Below the pieces are notes generated by a model. That model did no database searches and was not told the origin of the DNA. It saw only the letters and a program-made list of their open reading frames with translations. A DNA stretch of 64,000 nt from the NCBI GenBank assembly GCA_006937955.1, contig SSNP01000351.1, positions 145,005 to 209,004 of the forward strand. The letters are read 5' to 3'. Shown piece after piece: positions 12,681-24,900 of the stretch. The DNA is from Pachypanchax playfairii (Eukaryota > Chordata > Actinopteri > Cyprinodontiformes > Aplocheilidae). Made by a program: the position numbers and the translations under genes. Numbering within the stretch: position 1 is the stretch's first letter; every line of letters begins with the position of its first letter.

Positions 12681-13030
12681 CAGTTAGCGTCTGCTCTGTC
12701 TGCCTGAGCAAAGTGAGCACATGGTTCATGCATAAATCAGCAGCACGGTGATCCCAGGTTGTCCCTCGGTGCACCGCCTCCGGTGATCTGGCAACTGGAG
12801 CCGTGCCATTATGCTGACGCTTTGAGCCAGTCACCACTAAATAAATATGAAAATGCACCACTTTGTGTCACAGATTTTTACATTCAACACAGGTCACGTG
12901 AAAGCCAGGGAACCTTTCGCCCATCTGTGTGCTAAAAAGGTGGGCGAGCCTCGGGGGATGTAAGCCATTACAGATGTGGATGTCACACTGCTGTCTGAGT
13001 TGTACGACCCCGGTGGACATTTCAAACATT
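12681..13030. promoter_or_regulatory. Candidate regulatory block with palindromic E-box
   Basis: TCACGTGA at 12894-12901 is a perfect 8-base palindrome. It fits bHLH-zip sites of the MITF/TFEB/USF type and overlaps a nuclear-receptor half-site AGGTCA (12891-12896). The surrounding ~350 bases are GC-balanced and CpG-containing against AT-rich flanks. Enhancer function is inferred. Confidence 0.35.
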
Positions 13031-14580
13031 TACACTCCTACCTGTGTGACTCCAGTCTATAAAATATAAAGACGTTTTGAAGGTTATTCATCTGTTTCCA
13101 AGCTAAGCAAATCAAACTGATAATTTTCCAGCGCAGGTCGCCATAAAAGCAACAAAAGCAGAGTTCCTGCATGATATTTTGTTTGTGGAGAAATAAAAGT
13201 GCACTGAGTAGTACATCTGTGCTGGTAAAACTAAAACTGGGTCGACTTTGAACATGTGACAGCAATCGCTGCGAGGCAAACAAACTCCAATATATGGAAG
13301 AATATATGAATATGTTTTCATGAGAATTATTTGTTATGCTTTTGAAGACCTTCCTTTAACTCACTCGGTAATAACTACATACGTGTAAGTGTACACGATG
13401 AATTCAGATCATGAATATTTTATTATCAGCAAAACAAAGTTTAAATAAACATTTACATACTAGCTAAATGCACCACTGACCATACGTGAGCTTGATGCTG
13501 AGATAATAAAAGATGAAACTTTCTGAACAGGATATTATGGTCTGCATTAATGTCTCTGAACCACAGAAAGATAAATAAAACTCAGTCATTTCACAACAGC
13601 ATTAATGCATGTGTATTCTTTTTCAAACAGACTGATAAAGGCTGTAAAATTCAGCTTCTCTTTTATATTAATTTCAGTTGTTGTGAAAGTGTAAGAACAC
13701 ACACGGGGCTGAAGATGTTCTCATGATTAGTTATTAACACTGAAAAGTTTCGTTAGCATCGGAAGTCATTTTTCTAAATGTGAAACAGACACTAATCAGA
13801 GAAAAAAAATGAAGTGAAATCTTTTCATTCAAATTATTAACTCTTAAATTCAAACAATATACAAAATACTAAATAAAAATAAGTAACAGAAACACTCATG
13901 TCTTACACTTGTGTGTGAAGGACTGTGTGTGCTGCAAACAGGAGGTTCCATGTCAAAGTAAAATGTACATTTCAGACTTTTAAATAAAACTAAGAGTTTC
14001 TAGCTCTACAATAAGGAAACAGTTTCAATAAAAGAATCATTAGAAATTGAAACAGCTTTGTAGCCTTTTTTCCAGGTTTTCATTGTTTTAAGCAAAAATG
14101 TACTCGTTTTACAAAGTTTTACTGCTACAGGTGTATAAAACAGGGATTTTTATCCAAAGCTAGGGATGTTGATTTCAACAAGATTTATTAAGTGCAGACA
14201 TCTAATAAAAATATTTATACCACATTGAAGAAAATTCTAAAAGCAAAAGAAAACTACTAGGAAGCAAACTGTTAAAACTTTATATTGAAATCATCTGATC
14301 CGAGTCGTCCAGATGATTCAACAGAAAAACCTGCAATATTATCCTGTTTATTGTAACATTATCGTTATGATATTGTCCTGTTCCATCTTCTCAGCTCCAA
14401 CCAGAGTGAACAGAAAGGCTCAAATGAATTAGTTAAATATATTACTGTCACTTTAAACAGATGAAGACTGACAGCAGAGAAAAAAACGGTTCTTTGTGAT
14501 ATTTACATTCTCATTGAAAATGCAACTAATCAGATATTTAACAACCCGAGATCACAGTAAAAGTTGTCTAACAGCTTTGT
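13031..14580. other. AT-rich noncoding spacer
   Basis: No element boundary, RNA gene or exon is recognised before the transposon that begins at 14585. Confidence 0.55.
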
Positions 14581-14584
14581 TTAA

Positions 14585-15148
14585 AAAGGCCATTTCATAC
14601 AAATTTCAGAACTTTGTGGTTATTTCTTAAGTATTAAACAGTAATATGAAACATTTTATATCTAAAAAACGTCAGGAAACACTGATTAACAGACCTTCCA
14701 ATCTGTCTGCATTAAATTCCGGCTGTTTCCGTCAGGCCTCGAGCAGCAGCTCGTTCATATTCATTATTCAAATTTGCTGGACTCTGATTGGTTAACAAAC
14801 TAGCCTATGAGAGCAAGGTATACTGTATCCTGCCCCGCTGCGCATGGTAACATCAGACGTCGTGTCTACCTGTTTGCTACGTCTTATGCTAACAGCTTTT
14901 AGCCAGCAGCATGCTAGGCGTGGTTTCAACTGCAGGACCTGATAAATACTAACGAACAAAGGAGTTGTGACAAAACAGATACAGGCAGTTCAAACTTGGG
15001 TGTTATCACCAACTGCGTAGTTTGAGAGATAAAAACTGAAAGAGAAGTTGTTGACCTGTTTTCACACCCACTATGAAGGTAAGAACACCTGTGGAGCTAA
15101 AATATTCAACAGAAACCTCAGAAAAACTGTTTTAATGGAAGGGCCTCT
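14585..15148 (+). mobile_element. Non-autonomous TTAA-flanked DNA element, copy A
   Basis: The left end follows a TTAA at 14581-14584. The right end reads GGCCTCT and is followed by TCAA at 15149-15152, one substitution from TTAA. The termini are short inverted repeats (AAAGGCC and GGCCTCT). The ~565 bp interior matches copies B and C almost throughout. It holds an inverted CCAAT box in GATTGG context, a CpG-containing centre and a GAAGGTAAGAAC motif near the right end. No transposase frame exists, so it is a MITE. TTAA targets suggest piggyBac-like mobilisation, but the terminal sequence does not prove the superfamily. Confidence 0.88.
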
Positions 15149-15599
15149 TCAACAAACGTGTATGCATCATCTGAGCATCATATCTAAACACACTCAACCT
15201 AATTAAAGAGCAAAAACAACTCAGATCTACTTTAATAAAAGAAGAGAACCTGGATCAGATTAGGATGAGATCCTGGATTATCTGAGTTAAAGATAAATTT
15301 ATAAGAAACACATTTGCTCCGGTGTTATTTCCCAGTAGGAAAGAGAAATGGTAGATTTGTTCCAAGCTGATTATTCAGAAATGTCCCTGTTGAAAAACAT
15401 TCACTCTCCATCACACCTTGGTTGGCATCAACCTTTTCTTTTTCAACCACAACAGCTGTTAATTGGTTTATTTTCTCAAGCAGATGAATCTTCTTCCAAA
15501 GGAAGAGGAGGTAAAAAATAAAAAGCAAAAGGAAAGAAGATGGAGGAGGAGAGCTGGAGGAAGTCACTTCTGATGATATTAATTATTTCTGTAAATACA
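15149..15599. other. Noncoding spacer after copy A
   Basis: AT-rich sequence with an AG-rich stretch near 15480-15560. Nothing recognised. Confidence 0.5.
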
Positions 15600-16130
15600 G
15601 GAGGCTGAGGCTCCGGGGAGACCGTGTCAGTCGATTTTTCATTTCACGTGTGCTTGTAAGGTGTCTGCTTCCAGCCAGCCGTCTAGCTGACGTTCCACTG
15701 GTGGCCATGAAGGAATAGCACTAACACACACACACACACTCTTCTTCTTTCATCTTGTTAATGGACATTCCTCCACAAACGTCTGCGAGTCTACCTGACT
15801 GCAATCCTTTAAAATTTAATTCACTCTACATTTAGCTCAGGTCATAAATACCATATTAGGTAGCAGCAGCGTGTTTTATGTGCTCCCTATAGTCGTGCTT
15901 TTGTTTTAATGAAGCCATTTGCAACTTATGAGCAGAAAAAAGAGGTAAAGAAAGGCGCTTTGTACGCCGGGATGTGCCATCTTTTGTTTCCTCTAATATC
16001 CCTGGAAAATCTGTTTAAAATTGGGAGACAGCACTGTTTCTCTGCCGGCTGCACAGATTCCACACTGTTTTCACAGCTGTCTTGCTTGCAGGACGCGGCT
16101 GAAGGTGGGGGGAGGTTGAGGAGGGGGGAC
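15600..16130. promoter_or_regulatory. Candidate conserved noncoding element (enhancer-like)
   Basis: Balanced-composition block with CACGTG at 15645-15650, a short (AC)n at about 15724-15739, and runs of mixed unique sequence at 15780-16080. The overlapping open frames at 15909-16212 are on both strands with no splice context. Confidence 0.33.
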
Positions 16131-17272
16131 AAGCTGCTGCGATCAACTCATGTGTAAAGATGACAAATGAGAAGCAAAAAGGATAAACCAATACTCTGAA
16201 TGTTTGACACAAGCTGCAGCAGCAGAGAAAACTGTTTGAAAAGTACGAACACGGAGTCCGCCAGAAGTCTGGGTTCCAACTAGCTCAAAGAAAACTACGT
16301 TACAGTCGATTTTAGCAATAAAAACAGGTGCAGGACAAAGAATGGGACCAAAAGTTACACACTGATGTGACTCAGAACAAACCAAAAAGATCATCATCAA
16401 GGATTATTGTTGGCCTGGTACCGTGAGACTGGACAGCAGCTGCATGCAGGTGATGCAGTCTCATGCCATCGTTATTAGTCTCTGGTCAAGAGCCAAACAC
16501 AGCAGCTGTCTGACCAACAACAACCCACCCCCCCTCCCCCCATAAACAATAATATGAAGGCAAATGGAGTGGCCAATGTCAGACGGGGCCAGGCAGGCGA
16601 GATGAAGGTTACTTCCCCAGCTGTTGAATTCTGTCTGAGGTTTTAGTTCCATAGAGTTTGATTCAGCTCTGCTTGAAAGTCCACAGAGAAGGTTCTGCTG
16701 AAAACATCAATGCATGTGGAAATTAACCTTAACCTGGAACTGCTGCTATTAGCTGGTAATTCACTAAATGTTTTGACCTTCACATTGAGCTTGAAATAAA
16801 CTGACCGTGTAGTTTTTATGTGCTAACGGCGACCACGTAACACAGATCTGTTTATTCTTCTTCAACGTCACACTAAGATTTTTAACACTAAGTAGATGTG
16901 ATTATTAGCTGAACAAATCAGAGCCAGGCGGGGGGCGGAGCAAATGACCGGGCCCTTAGATGACGAGTTTTACCCACAATGCACTTGGATGCAATATCGG
17001 TGATTAACTTGTAAATTTGCGCGTCATAAAGCTCAATAAGAGAGTGAAAATAAAGTCAGTGATGCAGGACAACGTTTTATTCAATATTTTACACCAACTA
17101 CATCACTAAAGTCTTTCTTGTAAAGCTTTTAGCAACTATGACTCAAACCTGACTATAAATCCTGCATGAATCGGCACTTTGCGTGGTTCTGTAATCGAAA
17201 CCCAAACTCCATCCTCCGCTGAGTGTGAATTATAAAAGGGACCGTGTTCTCGCCTGTTTTCACCAGTTTTTT
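16131..17272. other. Noncoding spacer
   Basis: Mostly unique AT-rich sequence. A C-rich tract lies at about 16526-16541 and a G-rich patch near 16925-16940. TATAAAAGG occurs at 17231-17239, the best TATA word here, but no promoter neighbourhood is evident. Confidence 0.45.
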
Positions 17273-17459
17273 TCAGATGTGGAAGAGGCCCGTCTCTAAC
17301 GTCATACTTCTAAGCCGGGCTCCTCTGATGTCCAGGCCGGGGGGCGTACCGTCCTCCCAGCCCCCACTGAAGCCCCGCCCCTGGACGTGATTGTTGAAGA
17401 TATTTACGAGTCTCATCATCCTGCTCTCATCACTGACTGATTCCATCTTAAGTTTCTCA
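17273..17459 (-). other. Weak candidate coding exon, protein unidentified
   Basis: On the minus strand, a pyrimidine-rich stretch ending in CATAG (just above 17459) leads into about 62 open codons closing with TGA at 17273-17275. The peptide includes KLKMESVSDESRMMRLVNIF and GGWEDGTPPGLDIRG and has mixed, exon-like composition. A possible internal donor near the end would avoid the stop. The opposite strand carries a TATA word and an acceptor-like tract ending in CAG followed by ATG (17277-17279) and 38 codons, so the strand is uncertain. No family recognised. Confidence 0.25.
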
Positions 17460-17491
17460 CTATGTGTCAAAGACAGACAAACTATCGCCAT

Positions 17492-18540
17492 GAGACTGTG
17501 GTGATTTAATCTGTTACGTTTTCTGTTCTATTTAACTCACTATTTTAGATTGAATCAAAGAACTGGGTTAAAGTCTCAAACACCAAAGCAAACAAACTGT
17601 TTGTGTAAACTCAAAGTTCTGTAACCCGACGTAGAAATACATGTTTTCTAAATCTTTAACTGTTACCAGGATCCTGAGAAAACAGCCGTGTGTCTTTCAG
17701 TGAAACAACGTCATGATGACACAGAAACAACAGCTCTTTTTGTTTTACTTGTTACATCAGAATGTTTCTACTCAGAAGAAAAGTGCACACAGAAATTATC
17801 TTCAGATAAACATTCAGCTGCTGTTGCTTTTTGCATGACACATGAGGAAATCTTCACCTATTCTGTTCTTATAAAATGTAAATTATAAAAGAATCCAAAT
17901 TCACCATCTCATAACAGACAGACTGCATCAGGGTTAATACTAATTTATATAAAGAAAAAAGATAAATAACAGTAGAGGTTTGTTTTTTAGACAAATTAAT
18001 TTGTTTAGAGTAACTAATGTGAAGTTCTCCTTAGAGAACAAAACAAAATAAAATGGACCGTCAGCTGAAGCGCAACAAAAAGTTCAATTTCATCTTTTAT
18101 AAAGTCAGAAGATTCAGTAATTTTCTATGATCAAAAAGAAGTTTTTAACCTTTAATTTTGCAACATCGTTTTGTGACTTTGGCTTTTTTAATCAAGCAAT
18201 TTCAGTTTTAAAAAAAGTATAAAATAAACAATCAGGTTAAAAACTAGTGAAAAATGCTAATTTTTATTTAATTCTTCATCAGGACTCACTACTCTAAAGA
18301 AATCTCCTTAAAACTGGTCAAAATCCTGAAGAAGGTTGAATTAACTGTTATTTCCTCTGAGTTTATGTGGTTTTTATTTGGAAAATCTTTTCTGCATCAC
18401 TCATCTTTACATAGTAACACATCTGTAAAGGATGTTTTCCTTCAGCTCTGTGTGTGGCAAAGCACCACAGCTCTTTTTTGACTTGAATAATTGCAGGACA
18501 CGGGTCTAACATGATGTGACATTTCAAACAGCGGTTGCAG
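17492..18540. other. AT-rich noncoding spacer
   Basis: Poly-A and poly-T runs dominate around 17950-18350. No repeat ends, no exon. Confidence 0.55.
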
Positions 18541-18960
18541 GTTTCTGTTAATAAATGATTCACGCAGCCGGCCCAGGAGACCCAGAGTTAATGCCATCTC
18601 AGTAGCAGCAGGATAAAACTTTGACTCTGATCCAGCTCCGTCCTCCAGGGGATGGACAAATGGACGTGGCCTCTGTCTATCTGTTGCCCGGTGTCCATTA
18701 TGGACTCCAGAAAAAAAGTGACATGAGAGACGTTAATGATCCAGAGTCAGAATGCGAAGTGCTGCGTAGCTGCTTTTATGTGTGTGTTTCCCTCCCATCA
18801 CAGAGGGCAGGAAGTTGTGATTCTTTTTACTGCCACACAGTTTTAGGTGCACTAACAGCATCCTCAGGTCCCTCAGAGAGCCCTAATGTGAATTTAATGA
18901 CCTGACGCTGTGCGAATGACAAGCACGCAAGGTGAAGGTGACAACCTTTCTCTTCCATCT
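18541..18960. promoter_or_regulatory. Candidate conserved noncoding element
   Basis: More balanced composition than both flanks, with no simple repeats. No strong homeodomain cluster is visible, so this is one of the weaker regulatory candidates. The 94-codon plus frame at 18621-18905 has no exon signals. Confidence 0.28.
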
Positions 18961-20090
18961 TTATGATTTTTCTTCCCCCACTGACTCCTCCATCCTTCCC
19001 CAGGTCTTGTTTTCTGAAAGCCAGGGTGATGTTTAATCTATTATACCGCTGTGCATTGCAGGCAGCCGCTGCTGTGAATTTCAACAACATTGGAAGCTTC
19101 CTTCTAATCTACATGTTTTGTGCATTATGGAAAAAAAAAACAACTTCCTTCTTTGTCCAAAATGACGTTTGCTTAGAGGCATCCTGAGGAAGGTTTTAAA
19201 ACTGTGGAGGAGTTGTTTAGAGCAGAGACTTTACTGTACAGTATGTCAGCAGCCAGCCAAGACAAGACACTGTAGATCCTACTTTTAATTATATAAACGT
19301 TCCTGAGAGGCAGAGCAGCACAGCAGGTCCAAGTGACAAATTATTATGACTTAAAGCTCAGTTATCAGGGCCAAAGAAGCACATCTCTCTACAGATACAC
19401 TATATAACCGAGGAAATGTTTGTGATGTGTTTATGTATTCAGGAATACAGAGAGTGACAAGCTCTACATTGGATGCAAAAATGCTTTTGCTATTTGTTTT
19501 TGTTCATTTTATTGTAACTACAAGACCATGAAAAAAATCCCACTTCATGAGAGGAAAATAAAAAATCCTACATTAAAAAAGAGTTTTGTCCTGGAGATAA
19601 CTGTTGCTTTAAAAACATGCAGCTGACAGATTATTGGTTCTAGACTGAACATAAAATATTTTAAATATTTTTAAATGTTTCCGTCGGTAAAACTCTCCAG
19701 CAGAACGAGTGATGAACCTGTTTGTTCTATCTACACCTGAACGACTGCAGCCATCGTCTGTACGATGGGGGGGTCTGCGGCGGCGGCGGGGGAACGTTAC
19801 GACAGTGAGCTTTCACAGGGGACCAGTAGGGGGAGAGCGAGAGCAAAACTTACTTAGTTCTGCTTTAAATCCACCCGATATATAAAATGCAACAACTGCT
19901 CTAGAGGATGCACCCCCGCCCCATCCCCATTCAGTCCACCGTTTACAGACATTAAGTGCATTTTTGGTCATTGGATCTTCGGTCATCATGATCACATAAT
20001 GTTCTCCTGAACCCCCCCCCACTCGGCACCACAAACATATTTATTACAACAAAAACTCTTTTCATACTTCAACAGGAAACCTTGTACAAC
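18961..20090. other. Noncoding spacer with a GC-rich patch
   Basis: At about 19766-19795 there is a run of seven Gs and a short (GGC)n. C-rich runs occur near 19911 and 20011. The A-rich remainder holds nothing recognisable. Confidence 0.5.
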
Positions 20091-20530
20091 ACTTAACCAC
20101 GGCTGGTTCAAATCTGATTAATGCTTAAACCAATTACAGCTTCCCCCAATTAAAGGACATTACCAGGTTAAGAGCTCTAATTTATCTTCCTCAAGTTCTT
20201 TTTCATGAATCTGTGGACATTTGTCAGCAGATTTATTGACATACTTTGGTATGTGGGAGCTCCAGGCCCATCCACTGCGCTCCCCCTCCAAAGATGCAAA
20301 CGAAACATGTTGGTGTGACACTGTGATCTAAGTTTCTAATTAAGAAACAGGGCACAGCGTGTCAAGAGCAGACGCATCACTCAGCTCCTCAGCCATAATG
20401 CTGCCCTGTAATGCCCTGTGTGGTCTCAATTACACTTTCCATGATGTAGAATAACAGCATTACTGCAAAGCAAGACATGCATTCATATACTTGTAATTAA
20501 ATAAAAGCCAAATCGAGATGATCTTGAGCT
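20091..20530. promoter_or_regulatory. Strong candidate enhancer with homeodomain cores
   Basis: Two TAATTA cores at 20337-20342 and 20494-20499, plus CCAATTA-type words near 20130-20150, are embedded in ~440 bases of balanced, repeat-free sequence. It contains no long frame on either strand. This is among the most enhancer-like blocks in the window by texture. Confidence 0.45.
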
Positions 20531-21083
20531 ACATTCATTTAGACAGATGGTGGACAATCATGACCTCTTGGTTGATTCTTAAAGAGACAGAGCAGAAAGG
20601 TTGCAATCAATGTAAACAAATAATTCAAGCTCCTGAATTTCAATTGTTAGATTCATGATGCAGTTTAATAGGGAAGACTCCTCATTTTAGAGGTTAATAA
20701 TAAAGTCTTCAGTCACTCAGTTTGGTTGTTTTGTCAACACAAAGCAACTCAGACATAAATACTGAGAGGTTTATGGATATTTAACTTGAATAACAAACTA
20801 AAACTGCTGCAGTAAATACTTGATCAACAGATGATAAATAAGAAATAAGGCAGATAGACATTCCTTTAAACCAGTTATTCTATAAACTTATTGTTTTAGG
20901 AATAAATAACTCAGCTGGTGGTCAAAAACTGAAGGCCCATCAGTAGAGAGGAGAGACGGTTTCATGTGGAAACATCTTGTTCAGTGTTTGTTCTATCATC
21001 AGCTTCACTCATAAAACACCAGATTGTTTTGATCTTTATATGAAACATCATGCTGGAAACCAATGATTTTCTGACAAGTAACA
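20531..21083. other. AT-rich noncoding spacer
   Basis: Unique sequence leading to the target duplication at 21084. Nothing recognised. Confidence 0.5.
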
Positions 21084-21092
21084 CATGATCTG

Positions 21093-21671
21093 TAACCTGG
21101 CTCTACCAGATCTATGTGTAGCCCCGCCTCTTCTCGATTTGGGGACACACATACATCTGAAACTGCTCCGTTTGAAACTGTTTATAAAACGGAGGGACAT
21201 CTGGTATAATATTTTAAGATGATTGGAGGACGAGCCAGCAAGTGTCTGCCTGTGATGATTTGTCTTTAGCCAATCACAGTAAATTAAGCTCTTGCGACTC
21301 CATTCGGGAGAAAAACACACACATCGTTACCACTAAGAAAAGTAAAACACATCTTTACCACCAAGAAATACACAAAGTTTTTACCTTTGCTCATTTTTCA
21401 ATGAAGAAATCGTCTCTAGTCCTAAAACAGATTAAATATCCGCTTTTATGTGTACATCCAACGGGACAGCGATGTTTGTTTTGTTTTGTCTGCCTGGACA
21501 CTTGCTGCCAATCATACCTGAACACCCGCCCCAAAGCACAATGCTAACACATGATTGGTGTGAACGTTTTTTTGATCGAAATAGCGATTACAATGGAGCA
21601 GTACAAGAAGGATTTTCGTGGGTTTAAAAAACTCCACATCTCGTAAGAATCCATCTTGCAGCGCAAGGCTA
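21093..21671. mobile_element. Non-autonomous DNA transposon with 9-10 bp target duplication
   Basis: The identical 10-mer CATGATCTGT lies at 21084-21093 and 21672-21681. Taking 9 bases as the duplication, the termini TAACCTGGC and (reverse complement) TAGCCTTGC form inverted repeats that match at about 18 of the first 24 bases. The ~580 bp interior has no transposase. A 9-bp duplication is typical of Mutator-like elements, while 8 bp would indicate hAT, so the superfamily is open. The 101-codon frame inside (21242-21547) is chance. Confidence 0.75.
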
Positions 21672-21681
21672 CATGATCTGT

Positions 21682-22400
21682 TCCTTCCTGCAAAAATCTT
21701 TGATGTTGTTCAGACTTCCATCAGTTTCACTTCATCTTCACAGATCCAGAGTTTTGATATGGACGGATTCATTCTAACTTTTCATTAGAGTCTACAACCA
21801 TCTCGTCTTGCTCACCTTCATGATGAAGTGACTGTTTCCACACCACGAGACAAAACAGACCATGAGTTTTCTATCTCCATCCTTCTGTTCACTAATGACA
21901 CACCCCATAACAGCAGAGTAATCTGAGTGTTTCTGCAGATGACAAGACTCCAGGTAGAACTAAACATGTGCAGAGTTTATAGAACTCTTGAAACGTGAGT
22001 TTTCCACCAGGTTTTCTAACTGAAATCCTTCATTTATTTACTGAAAAAGTGAAGGGGAATAATCAATATACCTGCAATTATTTTTGTGAAACTTATGACC
22101 AAAATAAATAAATAAATAAAAGTTTAAACTGCATCCTATCCATCCATCTTTGCAACCAGCCATCCATCCTTCAATCATAGCTTCAGAAATAGTAAAACAA
22201 AGACGTTTTGAGTTCAAGTGCGAACAGTTCCGACATCTTGCAACTTTTCAGAACATCATGTGACCCAATATCAGTGCGATAAACCCAAACTGAATCAGCC
22301 AAACCAAACCTGTTTGTAAATCATTTGTTAACATTCTCCCAGGAACCTGTTTACAATCGACACCCACACAAACTCCATCTACCTGCATGAGATCTCCTGC
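21682..22400. other. Noncoding spacer with (AAAT)n
   Basis: An (AAAT)n microsatellite of about five units occupies 22101-22121. The remainder is unique AT-rich sequence with no exon. Confidence 0.6.
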
Positions 22401-23420
22401 ACCATGACCTGGGTGGTGTTGTTTGCCCCAGCGTGTTGCAGCAATGCTAATGATCCTGTGCAGGAGTCTTAGCTTTACTGGTTATTTTGATCATAATTTT
22501 GCCATTATCTTTTCATTAATGTGCTCAGCTGCACCGCTGCCTGGCAGCTGCTACCTGCTGATCATTGCCACGGGCTGCAGCGCGTCGCAAATACTGGAAG
22601 TAGACGGCATTGGATGGATTTAGTTACTTAGTTATGTTACAATGTGGCTTTGGCATTACAGGAGCTTCAACAACACATGATCTATCTCACCGTTCAGGAG
22701 AACGAAGGGACAGAAATGCTAAAGAAAGTCTAAATCAAAGGTTCATTTACTCCAAATTACACATTTTACATAAAACACGACTTCATTTGACCTCCACGGT
22801 ATCACTTTCCCTTTCAGGTATTACAGCTTATTCTACACTTGTACTGTTAATGTACAATCTTCATACATACAGAGAGATTTATGTATGCAAATCACTCTCA
22901 CTGCGCTCAAGGCAGTATCAGTTGCAAAGGTATTCGCCTGATAATGAACACAGCTCGTTTGTGAGTGTGTGTTTGCTGGTGCTCCATCCAACAAGTTTAA
23001 CACAATATTCTAATTAGACGTCTATGTTTATTTAATGCGTCCTGAGTAAATTAGTTGTATAATATTATGACTAATTAAATGCTGAATTAATAAGTGAAGC
23101 ACGATGGCAGTCTCTCTGCTGCTCTCCAAACACGTGCACAAAGGTAATCATCGTATCTGTGTCACTCATTAGGCTTTTTGATCATTATGACATGACAGAT
23201 GAGAACATGTGCTCTAATCTATATGCTCAGGCTGATGCATATTTTAAATTATCTGAAAACACGGCACAACTCAAATTTCAAAACACCTCCTCTTACCTAC
23301 CATGGTGCATTTAGTAGATTTGCATTTGTAATTTCTTCACGTTAAGCATTTATTTTTATTTTTCATCTAAGATGTTAATTAATTAATTTAACAAGGGGAA
23401 AGCAGCAAGCAGAAAATGTT
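22401..23420. promoter_or_regulatory. Strong candidate POU/homeodomain enhancer
   Basis: Two consensus octamers in opposite orientation lie at 22885-22892 (ATGCAAAT) and 23318-23325 (ATTTGCAT). TAATTA cores lie at 23011-23016 and 23072-23077, and a TTAATTAATTAATTTAA palindromic run at 23375-23391. This is a classic motif mix for neural or neural-crest enhancers bound by POU and homeodomain factors. The 135-codon plus frame at 22610-23017 is unsupported by splice sites. Function is inferred. Confidence 0.48.
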
Positions 23421-24130
23421 CTTTTTGTAATTATTTCACAAGACAAATTTAGGTTTTTCCTTCCTTTTTTAAGTTTAATGTTTCTACACGGTTGAACAGA
23501 AAATATAGAAGCATCAGGTTAAATAAACTTGTTTTAATTTAGCATTCATTTGGCAGCATTAACTGTGTCTTTATATTGTGGAGTAAAACAAGTTTTAGTC
23601 ATAAAAGCTGTAGCTTGAAGAAGTTTTTCTTCAGTCATGTGAGATTGGACTTTTTTTGTTCAGGTGTTTAAGATTAAAAACAGGAACCATCATGTCCAAT
23701 AAACATGTTAATGTTAGAAAAGTGTGTAAAAAAGTTTTAGAACATGGTTTTTATATTCAGAACCCACTTGTTGGTTCTGGGCTTGTTTTCAACGACCTGA
23801 TTGATTCTGGCAACGCTGATTCTCTCCTTCAGCCTAAACACTGAATTCAACTTTTTTCACTGTAAAATTGTAGATTAAACTTTTTCTAGCAATATCAAAG
23901 TTTGACATCCAATATTTCTGAAATTATACGCCATGAAAATCCAGACAATCGCAGAAATTTTATGTGTCAAACGTCCTATTTCTGTTACCAGCATGTAACA
24001 TTTGGGCCTCAATGACAAAAAGACGAAGTATTGGCACGGTCCGAAAACACATTTGATATTTCTGGATCAGTGAAGCTGTAGGTAGGCAATAAATCTGTCA
24101 CTACTTAACAGAGAAAGCAGCAGAAAAAAA
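23421..24130. other. T-rich noncoding spacer
   Basis: No exon or repeat recognised. A 62-codon plus frame at 23656-23844 has no support. Confidence 0.5.
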
Positions 24131-24900
24131 CAGGTGCTACATGAGTGATGAATATCCAGCTTTATCAGATATGTGTGTGATATATGAGATTGGCTCATAA
24201 TCGACATTTAGTTCTGCCATATGGTTGGACCTGCCTGCCAAGGTACAAGGACTCAAAACATGGAGGTAAGCTCTGGGGAGGAGAGAACAGCACGACTGCT
24301 TCCAAACCAAGAGAAGAGAACATGGCTCAGTTCTGAAATAATAACCTTTAAATTTTCCTATGAAAGTCCTAAATACTGGTAAAGAAAACACAAATAGGTC
24401 ATAAAATAAATGATAAACACAGAACAGCAACACGCATGACAGTAAAAATGAGGCTGAGTGTAGATGGTCTTTGCAGGATCTCAGCAAGATCTTAAAGGAC
24501 TTCATAAGTAAGTGCTTAACTCTATATTTCACATGATAGAACACGATAGGTTGGATTTGAGCACAAAACTTTAGTATGAGATTATCATCAGAATCATTGT
24601 GTTGAAGGGTATGGAGGTCCTGTGGTGGCAGCACGTCTGGCACAGCTACACCGGCCTCATGCCTAGGCTATGACCTCATCACACAGACATGATGGTGTGG
24701 TCACTATGTGCATCAAATACCCCGCCCAACCCCACTGTAACCACAACTAAGAGGATTGTGAAAGAGGTTTTCCAAATCTGTCTTCATCTAGCAGGTTGTG
24801 AAGAGTGACTCCAAGTAAAATGAGAAACCTTAGAAATGATCTGTGGTTTTCTGAACATACAGACAAGATTTAAAACACTCTTCCTTAATAATAGGAACTT
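24131..24900. other. Noncoding block with a long minus-strand frame
   Basis: A 168-codon minus frame (24137-24643) is one of the longest in the window. It is Leu/Cys/Ser/His-rich with clustered hydrophobics but no recognised domain, and no splice or promoter context supports it. Decayed transposon coding or chance are both possible; nothing identifies it. Confidence 0.3.

Noticed and set aside
22131..22175. Possible CCAT-rich minisatellite
   Set aside because: Only a few degenerate units, too irregular to call a tandem repeat.
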